From NCBI GenBank assembly GCA_012329085.1, contig JAAXQB010000285.1, forward strand, positions 1 through 19,316: 19,316 nt of DNA, written 5' to 3'. Shown one piece after another: positions 7,941 to 15,839 of this stretch (the stretch's first letter is position 1; every line of letters begins with the position of its first letter). Position numbers and translations under genes: made by a program. The notes beneath the pieces were generated by a model. The model was given only the letters and a program-made list of their open reading frames with translations, was not told the origin of the DNA and did no database searches. The DNA comes from Methanosarcinales archaeon (GTDB lineage: Archaea > Halobacteriota > Methanosarcinia > Methanosarcinales > Methanosarcinaceae).

Positions 7941-8090
7941 TTTTAATTATGTATAATTTATAAATATATATTCTGTATATACATTATAATTTAGCGTTTG
8001 TTCTTTAAATCTTATATTTGAAGATTGCACAAATTTTTTATTAAATAAAATTATAAATTTCATTCTATAAATCATATTACCTAAAAATTT
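7941..8090. other. Promoter region of the Isf operon and A/T-rich spacer
   Basis: No gene is seen. The region holds the TATA-like sequence of the Isf operon just upstream of 7940 and runs of A and T leading into the hairpin repeat at 8091. The whole intergenic gap extends to 8460. Confidence 0.5.
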
Positions 8091-8165
8091 TTAATAGCTT
8101 ATTCAGAATGAATGAGCGTAAACACTCATTCTTTCAGAATGAGTTTGAAAAAATCTTTGATTTTT
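8091..8165. repeat. Two triloop hairpins, the uninterrupted version of the 18272 element
   Basis: Hairpin one (8097-8117) has arms GCTTATTCA and TGAATGAGC with loop GAA and one T-G wobble. Hairpin two (8124-8144) has arms ACTCATTCT and AGAATGAGT with loop TTC. The linker is GTAAAC. The 3' flank TTTGAAAAAATCTTTGAT is shared, with one difference, by the copy ending near 18457, which carries extra sequence inside its second hairpin. Confidence 0.8.
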
Positions 8166-8280
8166 GATTTCTCAAAATTTTAATAGTTTAAAAAAATCTG
8201 TATAACTTTTGAGTTTTAAATAAAAAAAATATATTTTAACTTTTAGATTGGCAATCTATTTAAATATAAATATTGATTTT

Positions 8281-8363
8281 GTGTTAGTATATAATTTGTA
8301 AATACATATTTTTTAAAAGGAAATATGCATTAGAAAATATCTAATTTTTGTATTATATCTTAA
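8281..8363. repeat. Dispersed 83-nt A/T-rich repeat, copy 1
   Basis: Aligned by eye without gaps to 17524-17606, about 66 of 83 positions agree and most differences are transitions. Both begin G-GTTAG-ATATAATTTGTAAAT. A shorter relative occurs at 17352 (CATTAGCACATAAATTGTAAA). At 17524 the repeat follows the triloop hairpins directly, so it is probably the tail module of a composite element. There is no open frame. Confidence 0.65.
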
Positions 8364-8460
8364 AAGAATATTTTATTTTCTCGTTTTAAATAATTTAAAA
8401 ACATACTGCTCAATGCATTTGATTCATCTTACAATATAGTAAAATTAAACTAAACATATA

Positions 8461-9654
8461 CTAATTTTTAGATTCTATATTTAAAATTGTTAAATTTTTT
8501 CCAAATTCATAGCACTCATTAAGGTGGTCTTTTTTTGGAACAAACTTGCATTTCAGACATTTATCTTCAATTATATCAAATTTCAATTTATTGAATGATT
8601 CTTTTATTACTTTTGATGCTGCCTCGCCCCATCCAAATGAACCAAATGCAACTCCAATTTTTGGCGGCATTTTAAGACCTTCCATATAATTTAAAAACAT
8701 TGCCACAGACGGATATACAGTAGAATTTAGCGTTGGAGATCCAATTAATACATATTTTGCATCAATCATATCAACAATTATTTTATTCATTGGAGTTTTT
8801 GAAATATTATATATTTTAACATCAATTCCTTTTTCAATCAAGCCATCAGCTATTGATAATGCAAGTTTATGTGTGGAACCATACATTGAATCATAAGCTA
8901 TAACTGCCTTTTCATTCAATTTATTTCCAGACCATTCTAAATATGCATCAAGTATGTCATCTATTTTTTTCGTCCATATTCCTCCATGTGATGGACAAAT
9001 ATATTCAATATCAAGCCCTTTGACCGTTTTTACGGCATTTGGTATAAGCGATTTATATGGCAATAATATATTTGCAAAATATTCTTTTGCATCATCCATA
9101 ATAGATTTAATTTCATAATCATATCTCTTGGATGTTGCAATATGCTGACCAAATGCATCATTTGAGAATAAAATTTTATCTTCTTGAGAATATGTCACCA
9201 TATTATCAGGCCAATGAAGCATAGGTGTTTTTACAAAAGTAAGTGTTCTCTTTCCAATTGAGATGGATTCACCAGTATCTACTATTTTGTAATTCCAATT
9301 TTTAGCATCATCGTAATGCAATTCAAGATGGTTTTTCCCTTTTTTAGTTGTAATAATTGTTGCATCACTCAATGCTATTATTTTCTCAATAGATCCACTA
9401 TGATCTGGTTCTACATGATTTACTACAACAAAATCCAAATTTTTTATATCAATGATGTTTTCAATATTATTTATGAGAGCATCAGACATGTAAGATTTAA
9501 CAGTATCTATAAGAACTTTTTTTTCATCCAATATAAGATATGAGTTATAGGTTGAACCCCTATCTGTTGCATATCCATGAAAATTTCTAATATCCCAATC
9601 AACTGCACCTACCCAATGCACCCCCTCTTTTATTTCGTGTTTACTCATTTTCAT
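8461..9654 (-). CDS. fprA: A-type flavoprotein FprA (flavodiiron F420H2 oxidase)
   Basis: A 397-aa flavodiiron protein. The N-terminal metallo-beta-lactamase-like domain carries the di-iron ligands: HVEPDH (His80, Glu82, Asp84, His85), LHWPD (His147), SNDAFG (Asp166) and CPSHGG (His223). The C-terminal flavodoxin domain begins near residue 250 with the FMN loop SMYGSTHK. In methanogens FprA reduces O2 to water with reduced F420; NO reduction is an alternative for the family. Its start overlaps the end of the MTH865-like gene by 14 bases, with no Shine-Dalgarno site, implying translational coupling. A second in-frame ATG two codons later is possible. A CLKC pair near residues 374-377 is unexplained but is not a rubredoxin domain. 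Confidence 0.93.
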   Translation of the reverse strand: MKMSKHEIKEGVHWVGAVDWDIRNFHGYATDRGSTYNSYLILDEKKVLIDTVKSYMSDALINNIENIIDIKNLDFVVVNHVEPDHSGSIEKIIALSDATIITTKKGKNHLELHYDDAKNWNYKIVDTGESISIGKRTLTFVKTPMLHWPDNMVTYSQEDKILFSNDAFGQHIATSKRYDYEIKSIMDDAKEYFANILLPYKSLIPNAVKTVKGLDIEYICPSHGGIWTKKIDDILDAYLEWSGNKLNEKAVIAYDSMYGSTHKLALSIADGLIEKGIDVKIYNISKTPMNKIIVDMIDAKYVLIGSPTLNSTVYPSVAMFLNYMEGLKMPPKIGVAFGSFGWGEAASKVIKESFNKLKFDIIEDKCLKCKFVPKKDHLNECYEFGKNLTILNIESKN

Positions 9655-9922
9655 GTTTTTTAACTATGCATTTATCAGCAAGTTTCGTTGTCAAATCACC
9701 AGTGTCTTTTATAGGAAAGTCACTATCTGCCATTATATCAATAAGCACTGCCGCCTCTATGTCTCCACATGGTAAAGATAATTCGCATGGCAGTGCATTG
9801 CCTAATTCAGTTTTATTTTTAATAGGAAATACTTTTTTATTTCTAAAAAATTCAGTAAGTCGTAATTTAAATTCTTGTATGTCTTTCAATGCTTCAAACA
9901 TTGGATGTTGTGATGTTGTCAT
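9641..9922 (-). CDS. MTH865-family small protein
   Basis: A 93-aa protein matching the pattern of the archaeal MTH865 family: FPIKNKTELGNALP, then a short charged stretch with CGDIEAAVL, then DFPIKDTGDLTTKLADK. The solved family member is a small helical EF-hand-like fold of unknown function. Compared with that protein the copy here has about 15 extra N-terminal residues. It lies immediately upstream of and overlaps fprA, so a role with the flavodiiron protein is possible but not demonstrated. A GAGG site lies about nine bases before the ATG, and a TATA-like ATTATAAAAA is just upstream. Confidence 0.75.
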   Translation of the reverse strand: MTTSQHPMFEALKDIQEFKLRLTEFFRNKKVFPIKNKTELGNALPCELSLPCGDIEAAVLIDIMADSDFPIKDTGDLTTKLADKCIVKKHENE

Positions 9923-9980
9923 TTTTATAAACCTCGTTTTTATTTTTTTATAATATATTTGAAAACAAAAATCCTTTAAA

Positions 9981-10052
9981 GGAAGAGTTTTAGAAAAAAA
10001 TTCTTTTTGAGAATTTTTAAATCAAAAATTTTCTAAAATATACCTCTTCTTC
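9981..10052. repeat. Long nested inverted repeat
   Basis: An inner hairpin AAAAATTCT / AGAATTTTT (loop TTTTG) lies within an outer imperfect stem. The outer arms are GGAAGAG and TTTTAGAAAA on the left, and TTTTCTAAAA and CCTCTTC on the right. It sits between the AhpD-like gene and the MTH865-like gene. It may serve as a boundary for transcription or be a diverged member of the hairpin family. Confidence 0.5.
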
Positions 10053-10087
10053 GGATGATGAATATTCTAAAAGAGTAAATTATAAAA

Positions 10088-10429
10088 TTAAATTTTTAAT
10101 AATTTCTCGTCAAAGGAGATGTTGTTAAGTATATTCACAGACTTTATAAATACTGGCATTCCTGCCGTAAGTAATACAACTTGTAATGCATCCATTATTT
10201 CTTCTTTGGTTATATTCAATTCAATCATTCCAGATTTCATCTGCATTTCAATTGCCTTTTCATCTCCCATTGATGCCACAATTCCAATTGCGATTAGTTT
10301 TTGAGTTTTATAATCTAAAATTTTTCCAGTGAATACAGATTCATTTAATCTAACAATCGTTTCAAACATATCTGGGTTGCTTTCTTTAATATATTGCATC
10401 CCTTTTCCAAAAAATTTCTTATATTTCAT
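10088..10429 (-). CDS. AhpD/carboxymuconolactone decarboxylase-like protein lacking its cysteines
   Basis: A 113-aa protein with the helical core of the AhpD/CMD family: KLIAIGIVASMG, a middle helix, and NITKEEIMDALQVVLLTAGMPV, which matches the usual G-x-T-x-E-E-I-x-E-A motif. The catalytic CxxC (often followed by His) of peroxidase-type members is absent; that position reads MGDEKAI and the whole protein has no cysteine. Thiol peroxidase activity is therefore not expected. It lies 44 bases beyond the end of the fwd operon, behind a terminator-like hairpin, with no Shine-Dalgarno site. Its function is unknown. Family membership is fairly secure, activity is not. Confidence 0.75.
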   Translation of the reverse strand: MKYKKFFGKGMQYIKESNPDMFETIVRLNESVFTGKILDYKTQKLIAIGIVASMGDEKAIEMQMKSGMIELNITKEEIMDALQVVLLTAGMPVFIKSVNILNNISFDEKLLKI

Positions 10430-10441
10430 AATTCTATTTTT

Positions 10442-10475
10442 AAATAAAAAAAATTAAAGAAAGCTGTTAAGCTTT
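10442..10475 (-). terminator. Hairpin and T-rich terminator of the fwd operon
   Basis: On the minus strand a 6-bp stem (AAAGCT, loop TAAC, AGCTTT at 10475-10460) overlaps the stop codon of the last fwd-operon gene. It is followed directly by a T-rich run (10459-10442). This suits archaeal U-rich termination. Confidence 0.55.
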
Positions 10476-11121
10476 AAATATTCTTTTCCGCCTCTTTCTC
10501 TGCTACGGCTTTTGCATACAACTCAATAACTTCCTTTTTATAATTCGCATATCCTTTTTTATTCTGTCTTGGCCAAGTATAGTCTGCACTATGATGGAAT
10601 CTATGGCATATTGTATAAGTTTTAAGCCATGGTGCATATAAAAGCAAGGTATTTAATGCCCTCTCTGCAAAGAAACATGGAATTCCATTAAAAAGTACAT
10701 AATCATGTTGTCCTTTCCCATTTACTCCTTTCCATGAAGCATCTGTTAAATACACCCCACAAATTTCTAAAATTCCACAACTCATATGGACTTTTAAACC
10801 CCGCTCTTTAAGCGGTCCTGCGGTATCCCCGGTTGCACACACTGCAAAATTTCCAGCTTTTGCAATATCTGCTGCTGTATCTATTGGCAAGTGTCCACTT
10901 CCTTTCACTCCGCCTGTAAGAAGCCATGGACCTATTATAAATAATGGATTTTTTGCCTTTTTTAAATGTTCTGCATATTCTTTAGGAGAAGATATTTTAG
11001 CACATGCAATTCGACTTACATTAGTAAGATTCATTGCAAGTTCGCCATTCAAATGAAATCCGCGAGTTTCTGTACCTTTACCTGACCCTCCAATTGTTAT
11101 CTTTGGTTTTAATTTATACAT
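10474..11121 (-). CDS. CO dehydrogenase/acetyl-CoA synthase epsilon-subunit-like protein (CdhB-like) in the fwd operon
   Basis: A 215-aa protein whose C-terminal two thirds resemble CdhB. It has AKNPLFIIGPWLLTGG, AKAGNFAVCATGDTAGPL, then GVYLTDASWKGVNGKG and YDYVLF-like QHDYVLFNG, the pattern of the DHS-like nucleotide-binding fold. Classic CdhB is about 170 aa; this one has an extra N-terminal region of about 50 residues and many cysteines (40, 95, 115, 121, 149, 172). I chose the ATG at 11121 over a GTG at 11130 because the AAAGGTGA site has correct spacing only for the ATG and contains the GTG itself. It overlaps fwdC by 8 bases and is followed by the operon's terminator. No other CODH/ACS subunit is present here, so it is probably a paralogue working with Fwd; its exact role is unknown. 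Confidence 0.75.
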   Translation of the reverse strand: MYKLKPKITIGGSGKGTETRGFHLNGELAMNLTNVSRIACAKISSPKEYAEHLKKAKNPLFIIGPWLLTGGVKGSGHLPIDTAADIAKAGNFAVCATGDTAGPLKERGLKVHMSCGILEICGVYLTDASWKGVNGKGQHDYVLFNGIPCFFAERALNTLLLYAPWLKTYTICHRFHHSADYTWPRQNKKGYANYKKEVIELYAKAVAEKEAEKNI

Positions 11122-12052
11122 ATTTTTCACCTTTTATTTCAGAATGATACATCTTAACATAGTTCAACATATCTCTCCCAGGTGGCATACTTCCCCTTCT
11201 TGGTATACTTACAGGATCTCCAGGCAAAATATGTTCATTATATTTAGTTTCGGCATATATCCTACCAATTCCACACTTTGGTTCAAATCCTAAATCTCCA
11301 CGAAGTTCATAAAATTCACCCTCTACAACTCTCCCTTCTACTTCTGGATCTTTTACCACTCCACATTCTGATCCATATCCAAGTGATGCCGTTGTAAGAT
11401 GTACCGTACCCTTAACAAATATTTTTCCATTTGCCATCTCTGCTCCAATTCTTGAAAATGAATTACCTCCAATAATTATAGTCCCATTTTTCATATGCAT
11501 TCCTGCACTTTGCCCTACATTTCCAGCAATTTCAACAACGCCTCCCTGCATATAGGCTCCAACATGGTCCCCACAACTTCCATCAATTATAATATTTCCG
11601 CCATACATTCCTTTTTGTGTGCCTCTTGAACTTCCACCAAGATAATGTAATGAATTGCCTTTTATATGAATTGTTCCGCCATGCATCTCCCTTCCTGCAT
11701 AATTATCTGCATTTCCTTCTATTGTTATCAATCCACCAATCATTTCTGCCCCAACATGCATATCTATATCTCCTTTAATTAGGATTTCGCCTGTTGTCAT
11801 TTTTTCTCCAACTCTTTTTAATCTTGGAACACTGCCATCAATTATAATTTTAATCTCACTTGCATCATCACTTGGTGTGCCTTCGACTGTGAAATAGTCT
11901 TTTATTGGAATTGCTCTATTTCCATGATATAGGATTATGGATTCGATATCTTTAATTGATTTGCCTGCAAAATTATCTGGTGTAATTGTTTCTGCTTCTA
12001 CAGAAATTGTATTTTGTTTTTCTTTTATAGGTGTAAGTGTAATTTCATTCAT
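11114..12052 (-). CDS. fwdC: Formylmethanofuran dehydrogenase subunit C
   Basis: A 312-aa beta-helix protein related to the C-terminal domain of glutamate synthase. About seven repeats of the pattern G-x3-G-x2-M-x-GG-x-I-x-I-x-G are visible from residue 85 to 220 (for example GAEMIGGLITIEG and GAYMQGGVVEIAG). In the Fwd complex this subunit packs against FwdA and FwdB and supports the formate channel between their active sites. It overlaps fwdA by four bases (ATGA), with an AAGGTGG site four bases upstream of the ATG. It is somewhat longer than the usual 270 residues because of its N-terminus and C-terminus. Confidence 0.93.
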   Translation of the reverse strand: MNEITLTPIKEKQNTISVEAETITPDNFAGKSIKDIESIILYHGNRAIPIKDYFTVEGTPSDDASEIKIIIDGSVPRLKRVGEKMTTGEILIKGDIDMHVGAEMIGGLITIEGNADNYAGREMHGGTIHIKGNSLHYLGGSSRGTQKGMYGGNIIIDGSCGDHVGAYMQGGVVEIAGNVGQSAGMHMKNGTIIIGGNSFSRIGAEMANGKIFVKGTVHLTTASLGYGSECGVVKDPEVEGRVVEGEFYELRGDLGFEPKCGIGRIYAETKYNEHILPGDPVSIPRRGSMPPGRDMLNYVKMYHSEIKGEKYV

Positions 12053-13806
12053 TGTTCCACCTTCATCTCTTTTGGTATTGCATGCAATTTACCTGTGATA
12101 ACATCAATTCGATCATCTTGCGATAGATACCATGCAGGATCTATACTGAAATTTTGATTTTGTATTGTATAATATTTCTTAAACTTAATACTTGTTTCAA
12201 TATCAACAAGTTTTTCAAGTTCTTTATCCAAAGAAAGCGGTGTTGCATAATCAATTTTTTCATTTGTAATATCCACAATTTCTTTATCTTTTACTACAAT
12301 TTTACCTTTCTTTATGGTATAAAGCATTTCAGATAGCTTCTCCTTTGCAGTTGGGTCTTTTGAGAAATCAAATTCTAATGGATTCACATCCCATACAATT
12401 ACATTTGCTTCTGCTCCAACTCCAAGATGTCCTTCTGTTTTAGATACGCCCATTGCAATAGCAGGTCCTGCAACTGTTGAAATAATAAGTTCATTAAAAT
12501 CATATTCTTTATCAATTCCGCCAAGACCAGTTCGTTTAATCGCCCAAGGATGCACATTTTCAGCAACATCCATTCTTGCTTTCTCACTCATAAGCCAATG
12601 ATATATATATGGATAATCTAAGAAAACACCACCATTTGGATGGTCAGTTGTGATAAACATTTTCCATGGATCTGTAAGTAATTGCAATTCAAGACCAATA
12701 GCCCACATTGATGCATGCACAGGAGACTTCTTTGAATAAAGGAAGGGAAGAATTCCAACACCATCTTCTGCTTCAACATCATTGGTGATTAATTTATTGT
12801 GTGTCATCTTATACAATGCCCATTCTGCTGACGAATCTGCTGTCATTGTAGTCACATCTCCAAAAATTACATTTCCACTATCTGAAGTCATGTGTTCACT
12901 ATTATTTATGTATTTTGATACTTTATCTGCTGCAGATTCGAATGTTCCCCATGAATCCCCACCATACGAATTAAATTGTGCGTGCGTAATATGTGTATTA
13001 GTAGTTCTGCCAGAATCTGAATTTACTTTAATATTTTTAGTAATATCCAATTCATCAAGGGTAACTTCATAATTCCCTGGAACTCCAATATTATTTACAT
13101 GCAAATGTATTGAATGAGGGAGCATAAGCTTTTCATTTGCAATAGAAAGACCTTTTATAATATCTCTTGGAGTCACTCCAAAATGCGGAACTGGATCGTC
13201 TGCATGTTTGCAGTTCCATTCATTATTCCATTTATATGCTTCATTGCCACCGGGATTTACTATTTTTATTGAATAAGCACCTGAGGATTTAATAAGATTA
13301 GATACATATGCTGTGACTTTGTCTTGTTCTTTTGACTTTAAATAATCTAAGATCATCCAATTATTACCCATAAGAAGATGTATTCCTTTACTGATTATTG
13401 GAAGATTATTAAATTCAAAACAACATTGATTTGCATATAATGGTGAAACTGCACCCTCAAATCCTCTTGTAAATCCAAGTTTGGCGTATTCATACCCTAT
13501 TTCACTTATAGTTGGAGTTCTTCGTCCTCCCCCACCCCTTCTAATTCCTCTTGCAGGGCTTAATCGAGACCTAATATCTTCTGGAGTTAGCATTCTTGCA
13601 GCCGTTGGTGTTGGTCCAACCATGTGTGAATGACATTCTATTTTACCTGGTGTTACAGCTTTTCCTGTTGCATCAATAACTTCTGCATCAGCCCCTACTG
13701 AATCGACAACTTTACCATCCCTGATATATATATCTGCTATTTCACCCTCTACTTTATTAAGTGGATCATAGACAATACCATTTTTAATTATTAGTTCTTT
13801 TTTCAT
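12049..13806 (-). CDS. fwdA: Formylmethanofuran dehydrogenase subunit A (binuclear-zinc amidohydrolase)
   Basis: A 585-aa amidohydrolase-superfamily subunit that condenses formate with methanofuran to formylmethanofuran. The metal-site motifs are visible: KIECHSHM (His59, His61), the carboxylated-lysine region AYSIKIVNPGG (Lys181), SIHLHVNN (His236), NTHITHAQF (His275) and TTDHPNGG (Asp388, the catalytic acid/base). A longer reading would begin at a TTG (13821) but runs through AAAGGTGAT, which is the Shine-Dalgarno site for the ATG at 13806, so I use that ATG. It follows fwdG by 11 bases and overlaps fwdC by four. It is full length and intact. Confidence 0.95.
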   Translation of the reverse strand: MKKELIIKNGIVYDPLNKVEGEIADIYIRDGKVVDSVGADAEVIDATGKAVTPGKIECHSHMVGPTPTAARMLTPEDIRSRLSPARGIRRGGGGRRTPTISEIGYEYAKLGFTRGFEGAVSPLYANQCCFEFNNLPIISKGIHLLMGNNWMILDYLKSKEQDKVTAYVSNLIKSSGAYSIKIVNPGGNEAYKWNNEWNCKHADDPVPHFGVTPRDIIKGLSIANEKLMLPHSIHLHVNNIGVPGNYEVTLDELDITKNIKVNSDSGRTTNTHITHAQFNSYGGDSWGTFESAADKVSKYINNSEHMTSDSGNVIFGDVTTMTADSSAEWALYKMTHNKLITNDVEAEDGVGILPFLYSKKSPVHASMWAIGLELQLLTDPWKMFITTDHPNGGVFLDYPYIYHWLMSEKARMDVAENVHPWAIKRTGLGGIDKEYDFNELIISTVAGPAIAMGVSKTEGHLGVGAEANVIVWDVNPLEFDFSKDPTAKEKLSEMLYTIKKGKIVVKDKEIVDITNEKIDYATPLSLDKELEKLVDIETSIKFKKYYTIQNQNFSIDPAWYLSQDDRIDVITGKLHAIPKEMKVEQ

Positions 13807-13817
13807 TTTATCACCTT

Positions 13818-14069
13818 TCAATAATTTACTTTAAGTTCTATTGCATAGACAGGACAAGCTTCAATACAAGTTCCACATCCACCGCATAAATCCATTCTAA
13901 GTATTTTTACAGTTCCGTTTTCAACGCGCATGATAACATCGTCAGACTCAGGACCTTTTCCACCCGAAACATTTGGATCATTATTTGCATTCACGGGGCA
14001 TGAAACAACACAATTTCCACATCCATGACATTTACTATTATGTGTTATAAGTTCATATAATTTACTCAT
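13818..14069 (-). CDS. fwdG: Formylmethanofuran dehydrogenase subunit G (2x[4Fe-4S] ferredoxin)
   Basis: An 83-aa ferredoxin with two complete cluster motifs: CHGCGNCVVSC (Cys14, 17, 20, 24) and CGGCGTCIEAC (Cys62, 65, 68, 72). In the Fwd complex FwdG links the cluster of FwdB to the polyferredoxin FwdF. It overlaps fwdB by four bases and has an AAAGGAAG site upstream. The longer loop between the two motifs is normal for FwdG. In isolation it could be called a generic ferredoxin; its place between fwdB and fwdA makes the assignment firm. Confidence 0.92.
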   Translation of the reverse strand: MSKLYELITHNSKCHGCGNCVVSCPVNANNDPNVSGGKGPESDDVIMRVENGTVKILRMDLCGGCGTCIEACPVYAIELKVNY

Positions 14070-15382
14070 ACTGTTACACTTCCTTTAATTTTTTTTACCC
14101 TCTCTAATATTGCAGTTAAGATAGCAGTGTCTGAATAATGTCCTTCTGGTGGCTCTACAACCTTTCGCATAAGTAGTGGAACATTGTCCATCCTATATGC
14201 TGTGCCCACACATTCAACTCCAACTATTGCAGGAGGTATTACCACATCAGATAATTCTATCAATTGTTGATTATGTGGTTCAATATTTATAAGTGGAATT
14301 TTTGCAATATGTGCCATTGCTCTATTTGAAACAGAAGTTCCAGGATTTGCAGCAACATTTATCATAGCATCCACATCTCCTCTATATAAAAGATCCATAG
14401 CAGTTGTTTCACCCGGATGATATCGTGGATAACCTCTTGTAAAATCTACAGCATACGGATGCCCAGTTTCTGCACATATTGTGATATTTGCACCTGCCAC
14501 ATTATAATGCCCTCTCATTGGAACTAAGCTCATTTTTGTACCCATATATTTATTAACTTCTTGTATAAATTTGATGGCAACATCAAGATTTCTATCTTTT
14601 CCAAGTTGTTGAGTTAATCCCATTCCAAAGAATAATATGCCCCATTGATGCTGACTCACAGATTCCACAGTTTCACGAATTGCATCTGCTGGAATTCCCC
14701 CAACTGTCTCGTGTGTGACATCATACGAATTTAATATTTCACGCATCGTGTGTATAAGCATATGGTCGGTTCCTGGCGTTATTTGGATATGTAAATCAGA
14801 AAGTTTTGCAGTATCGGATCGTCTTGGATCCACAGTCACAATAGTTCTACTTTTTCTTCCTCTTTGTCTAAATAAACCTCTTGGATATACAGAATATCGG
14901 CTCATATGTCTTGGATGTGCATGCATTGGATTGCACCCCCAATATATGACAAGATCTGCACGATTCATTACCTCTCCAAGTGTGCATTGTAATGCACCCT
15001 GATCTTGTACTGCAAGAAGTGTTGGTGCATGACATAGTGTTGCAGAATTGTCTATAACTCCTCTACATGCTTCTGTAAGCTCGCACCCTATTTTTTGAGC
15101 TTCACTACTTGTTGCACACCACCCATATATCAATGGACGAGATGCATTGCTAAGTATTTCTGCAGCTTTATCAAGTGCTTCATATATAGTTACTGGCACT
15201 AAAACACCATTTTTTCTAATTCTAGGTCCTTCTCTTCCATGTTGTGCATGTATAAATTTTTGATGACCTATTCTACAAAAATTTCTTGTTCCAACAATTT
15301 TATTATCCTCTACAAGCACCACTCCATCATCACAAAGACATCCACAGAATGGGCAAAGTATATTTTTATGTTCTTCTATCAT
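14066..15382 (-). CDS. fwdB: Formylmethanofuran dehydrogenase subunit B (W/Mo-pterin catalytic subunit)
   Basis: A 438-aa molybdopterin-oxidoreductase subunit that reduces CO2 to formate. The N-terminal CPFCGCLCDD plus Cys36 (NFCRIGH) binds a [4Fe-4S] cluster (Cys10, 13, 17, 36). The metal-ligand position is Cys117 in NSATLCHAP, coded as cysteine rather than selenocysteine. YWGCNPMHAHPRHMSR and FFGMGLTQQLGK are further family blocks. The sequence does not show whether the metal is tungsten or molybdenum, so FmdB is an equal possibility. An AAAGGAG site lies about seven bases before the ATG; an overlapping upstream ATG is out of frame. It is complete. Confidence 0.95.
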   Translation of the reverse strand: MIEEHKNILCPFCGCLCDDGVVLVEDNKIVGTRNFCRIGHQKFIHAQHGREGPRIRKNGVLVPVTIYEALDKAAEILSNASRPLIYGWCATSSEAQKIGCELTEACRGVIDNSATLCHAPTLLAVQDQGALQCTLGEVMNRADLVIYWGCNPMHAHPRHMSRYSVYPRGLFRQRGRKSRTIVTVDPRRSDTAKLSDLHIQITPGTDHMLIHTMREILNSYDVTHETVGGIPADAIRETVESVSQHQWGILFFGMGLTQQLGKDRNLDVAIKFIQEVNKYMGTKMSLVPMRGHYNVAGANITICAETGHPYAVDFTRGYPRYHPGETTAMDLLYRGDVDAMINVAANPGTSVSNRAMAHIAKIPLINIEPHNQQLIELSDVVIPPAIVGVECVGTAYRMDNVPLLMRKVVEPPEGHYSDTAILTAILERVKKIKGSVTV

Positions 15383-15397
15383 TCATTTCTCCTTTAT

Positions 15398-15838
15398 TTA
15401 ATGTATATCATAATATGATGTTAATTTTTTTGCTTTTTTCGCCCATTCGCCTTCTGCATAATACTTTCGTATAAGCTCATGTGCACCAAGTACTTTTCCA
15501 TCGCTTTTAACTACTGTTGCAGGAATTGTTTTTGATCCTTGCATACCCGTACATTCAGTAGATGGTATAATAACTGCATTTGCCCAAGATCCATAAGGCA
15601 TAGCAATAAGACCTTTGTGGGGTGCTTCTTTTGATTTTTTTGCATATACTGCAACTTCTCCATGATCGGTCACAACATCTACAACATCATCTTCTTTAAT
15701 ATCTAACAAATCCATATCAACAGGGTCAAGTTCAACTCTTGCACATGCTTTAAAATAATAATCACTATCGCATCCACCTTCGATTCCCTCTCCTTGCCAT
15801 ACACTTCTAAGTGTTGTTAACATAAAATTTAATTCCAT
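15398..15838 (-). CDS. fwdD: Formylmethanofuran dehydrogenase subunit D (pterin-dinucleotide-binding)
   Basis: A 146-aa protein with the beta-barrel that binds the molybdopterin/tungstopterin dinucleotide, corresponding to the C-terminal domain of single-chain formate dehydrogenases. Typical stretches are LLDIKEDDVVDVVTDHGEVAVYAK and IAMPYGSWANAVIPS-like IAMPYGSWANAVIIPSTECT. It completes the active site of FwdB, whose gene begins 15 bases downstream. An AGGAG site lies seven bases before the ATG. It begins one base after fwdF. The length is normal. Confidence 0.92.
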   Translation of the reverse strand: MELNFMLTTLRSVWQGEGIEGGCDSDYYFKACARVELDPVDMDLLDIKEDDVVDVVTDHGEVAVYAKKSKEAPHKGLIAMPYGSWANAVIIPSTECTGMQGSKTIPATVVKSDGKVLGAHELIRKYYAEGEWAKKAKKLTSYYDIH

Positions 15839-15839
15839 A

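Noticed and set aside
9666..9953. Plus-strand 95-aa frame
   Set aside because: It is antisense to the MTH865-like gene, which has a ribosome-binding site and family motif.
11122..11130. GTG start for the CdhB-like gene at 11130
   Set aside because: The GTG is part of the AAAGGTGA ribosome-binding site that serves the ATG at 11121.
12399..12587. Minus-strand 62-aa frame inside fwdA
   Set aside because: It is an alternative frame of fwdA with no start signal and low-complexity composition.
12782..13072. Plus-strand 96-aa frame
   Set aside because: It lies within fwdA on the opposite strand, in a gene fully supported by active-site motifs.
13807..13821. TTG start for fwdA at 13821
   Set aside because: The Shine-Dalgarno sequence AAAGGTGAT lies inside this stretch and points to the ATG at 13806.
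14715..15002. Plus-strand 95-aa frame
   Set aside because: It is antisense to fwdB and shows no independent signals.
14066..15382. Selenocysteine form of FwdB
   Set aside because: The metal-ligand position is an ordinary cysteine codon and no in-frame TGA occurs.
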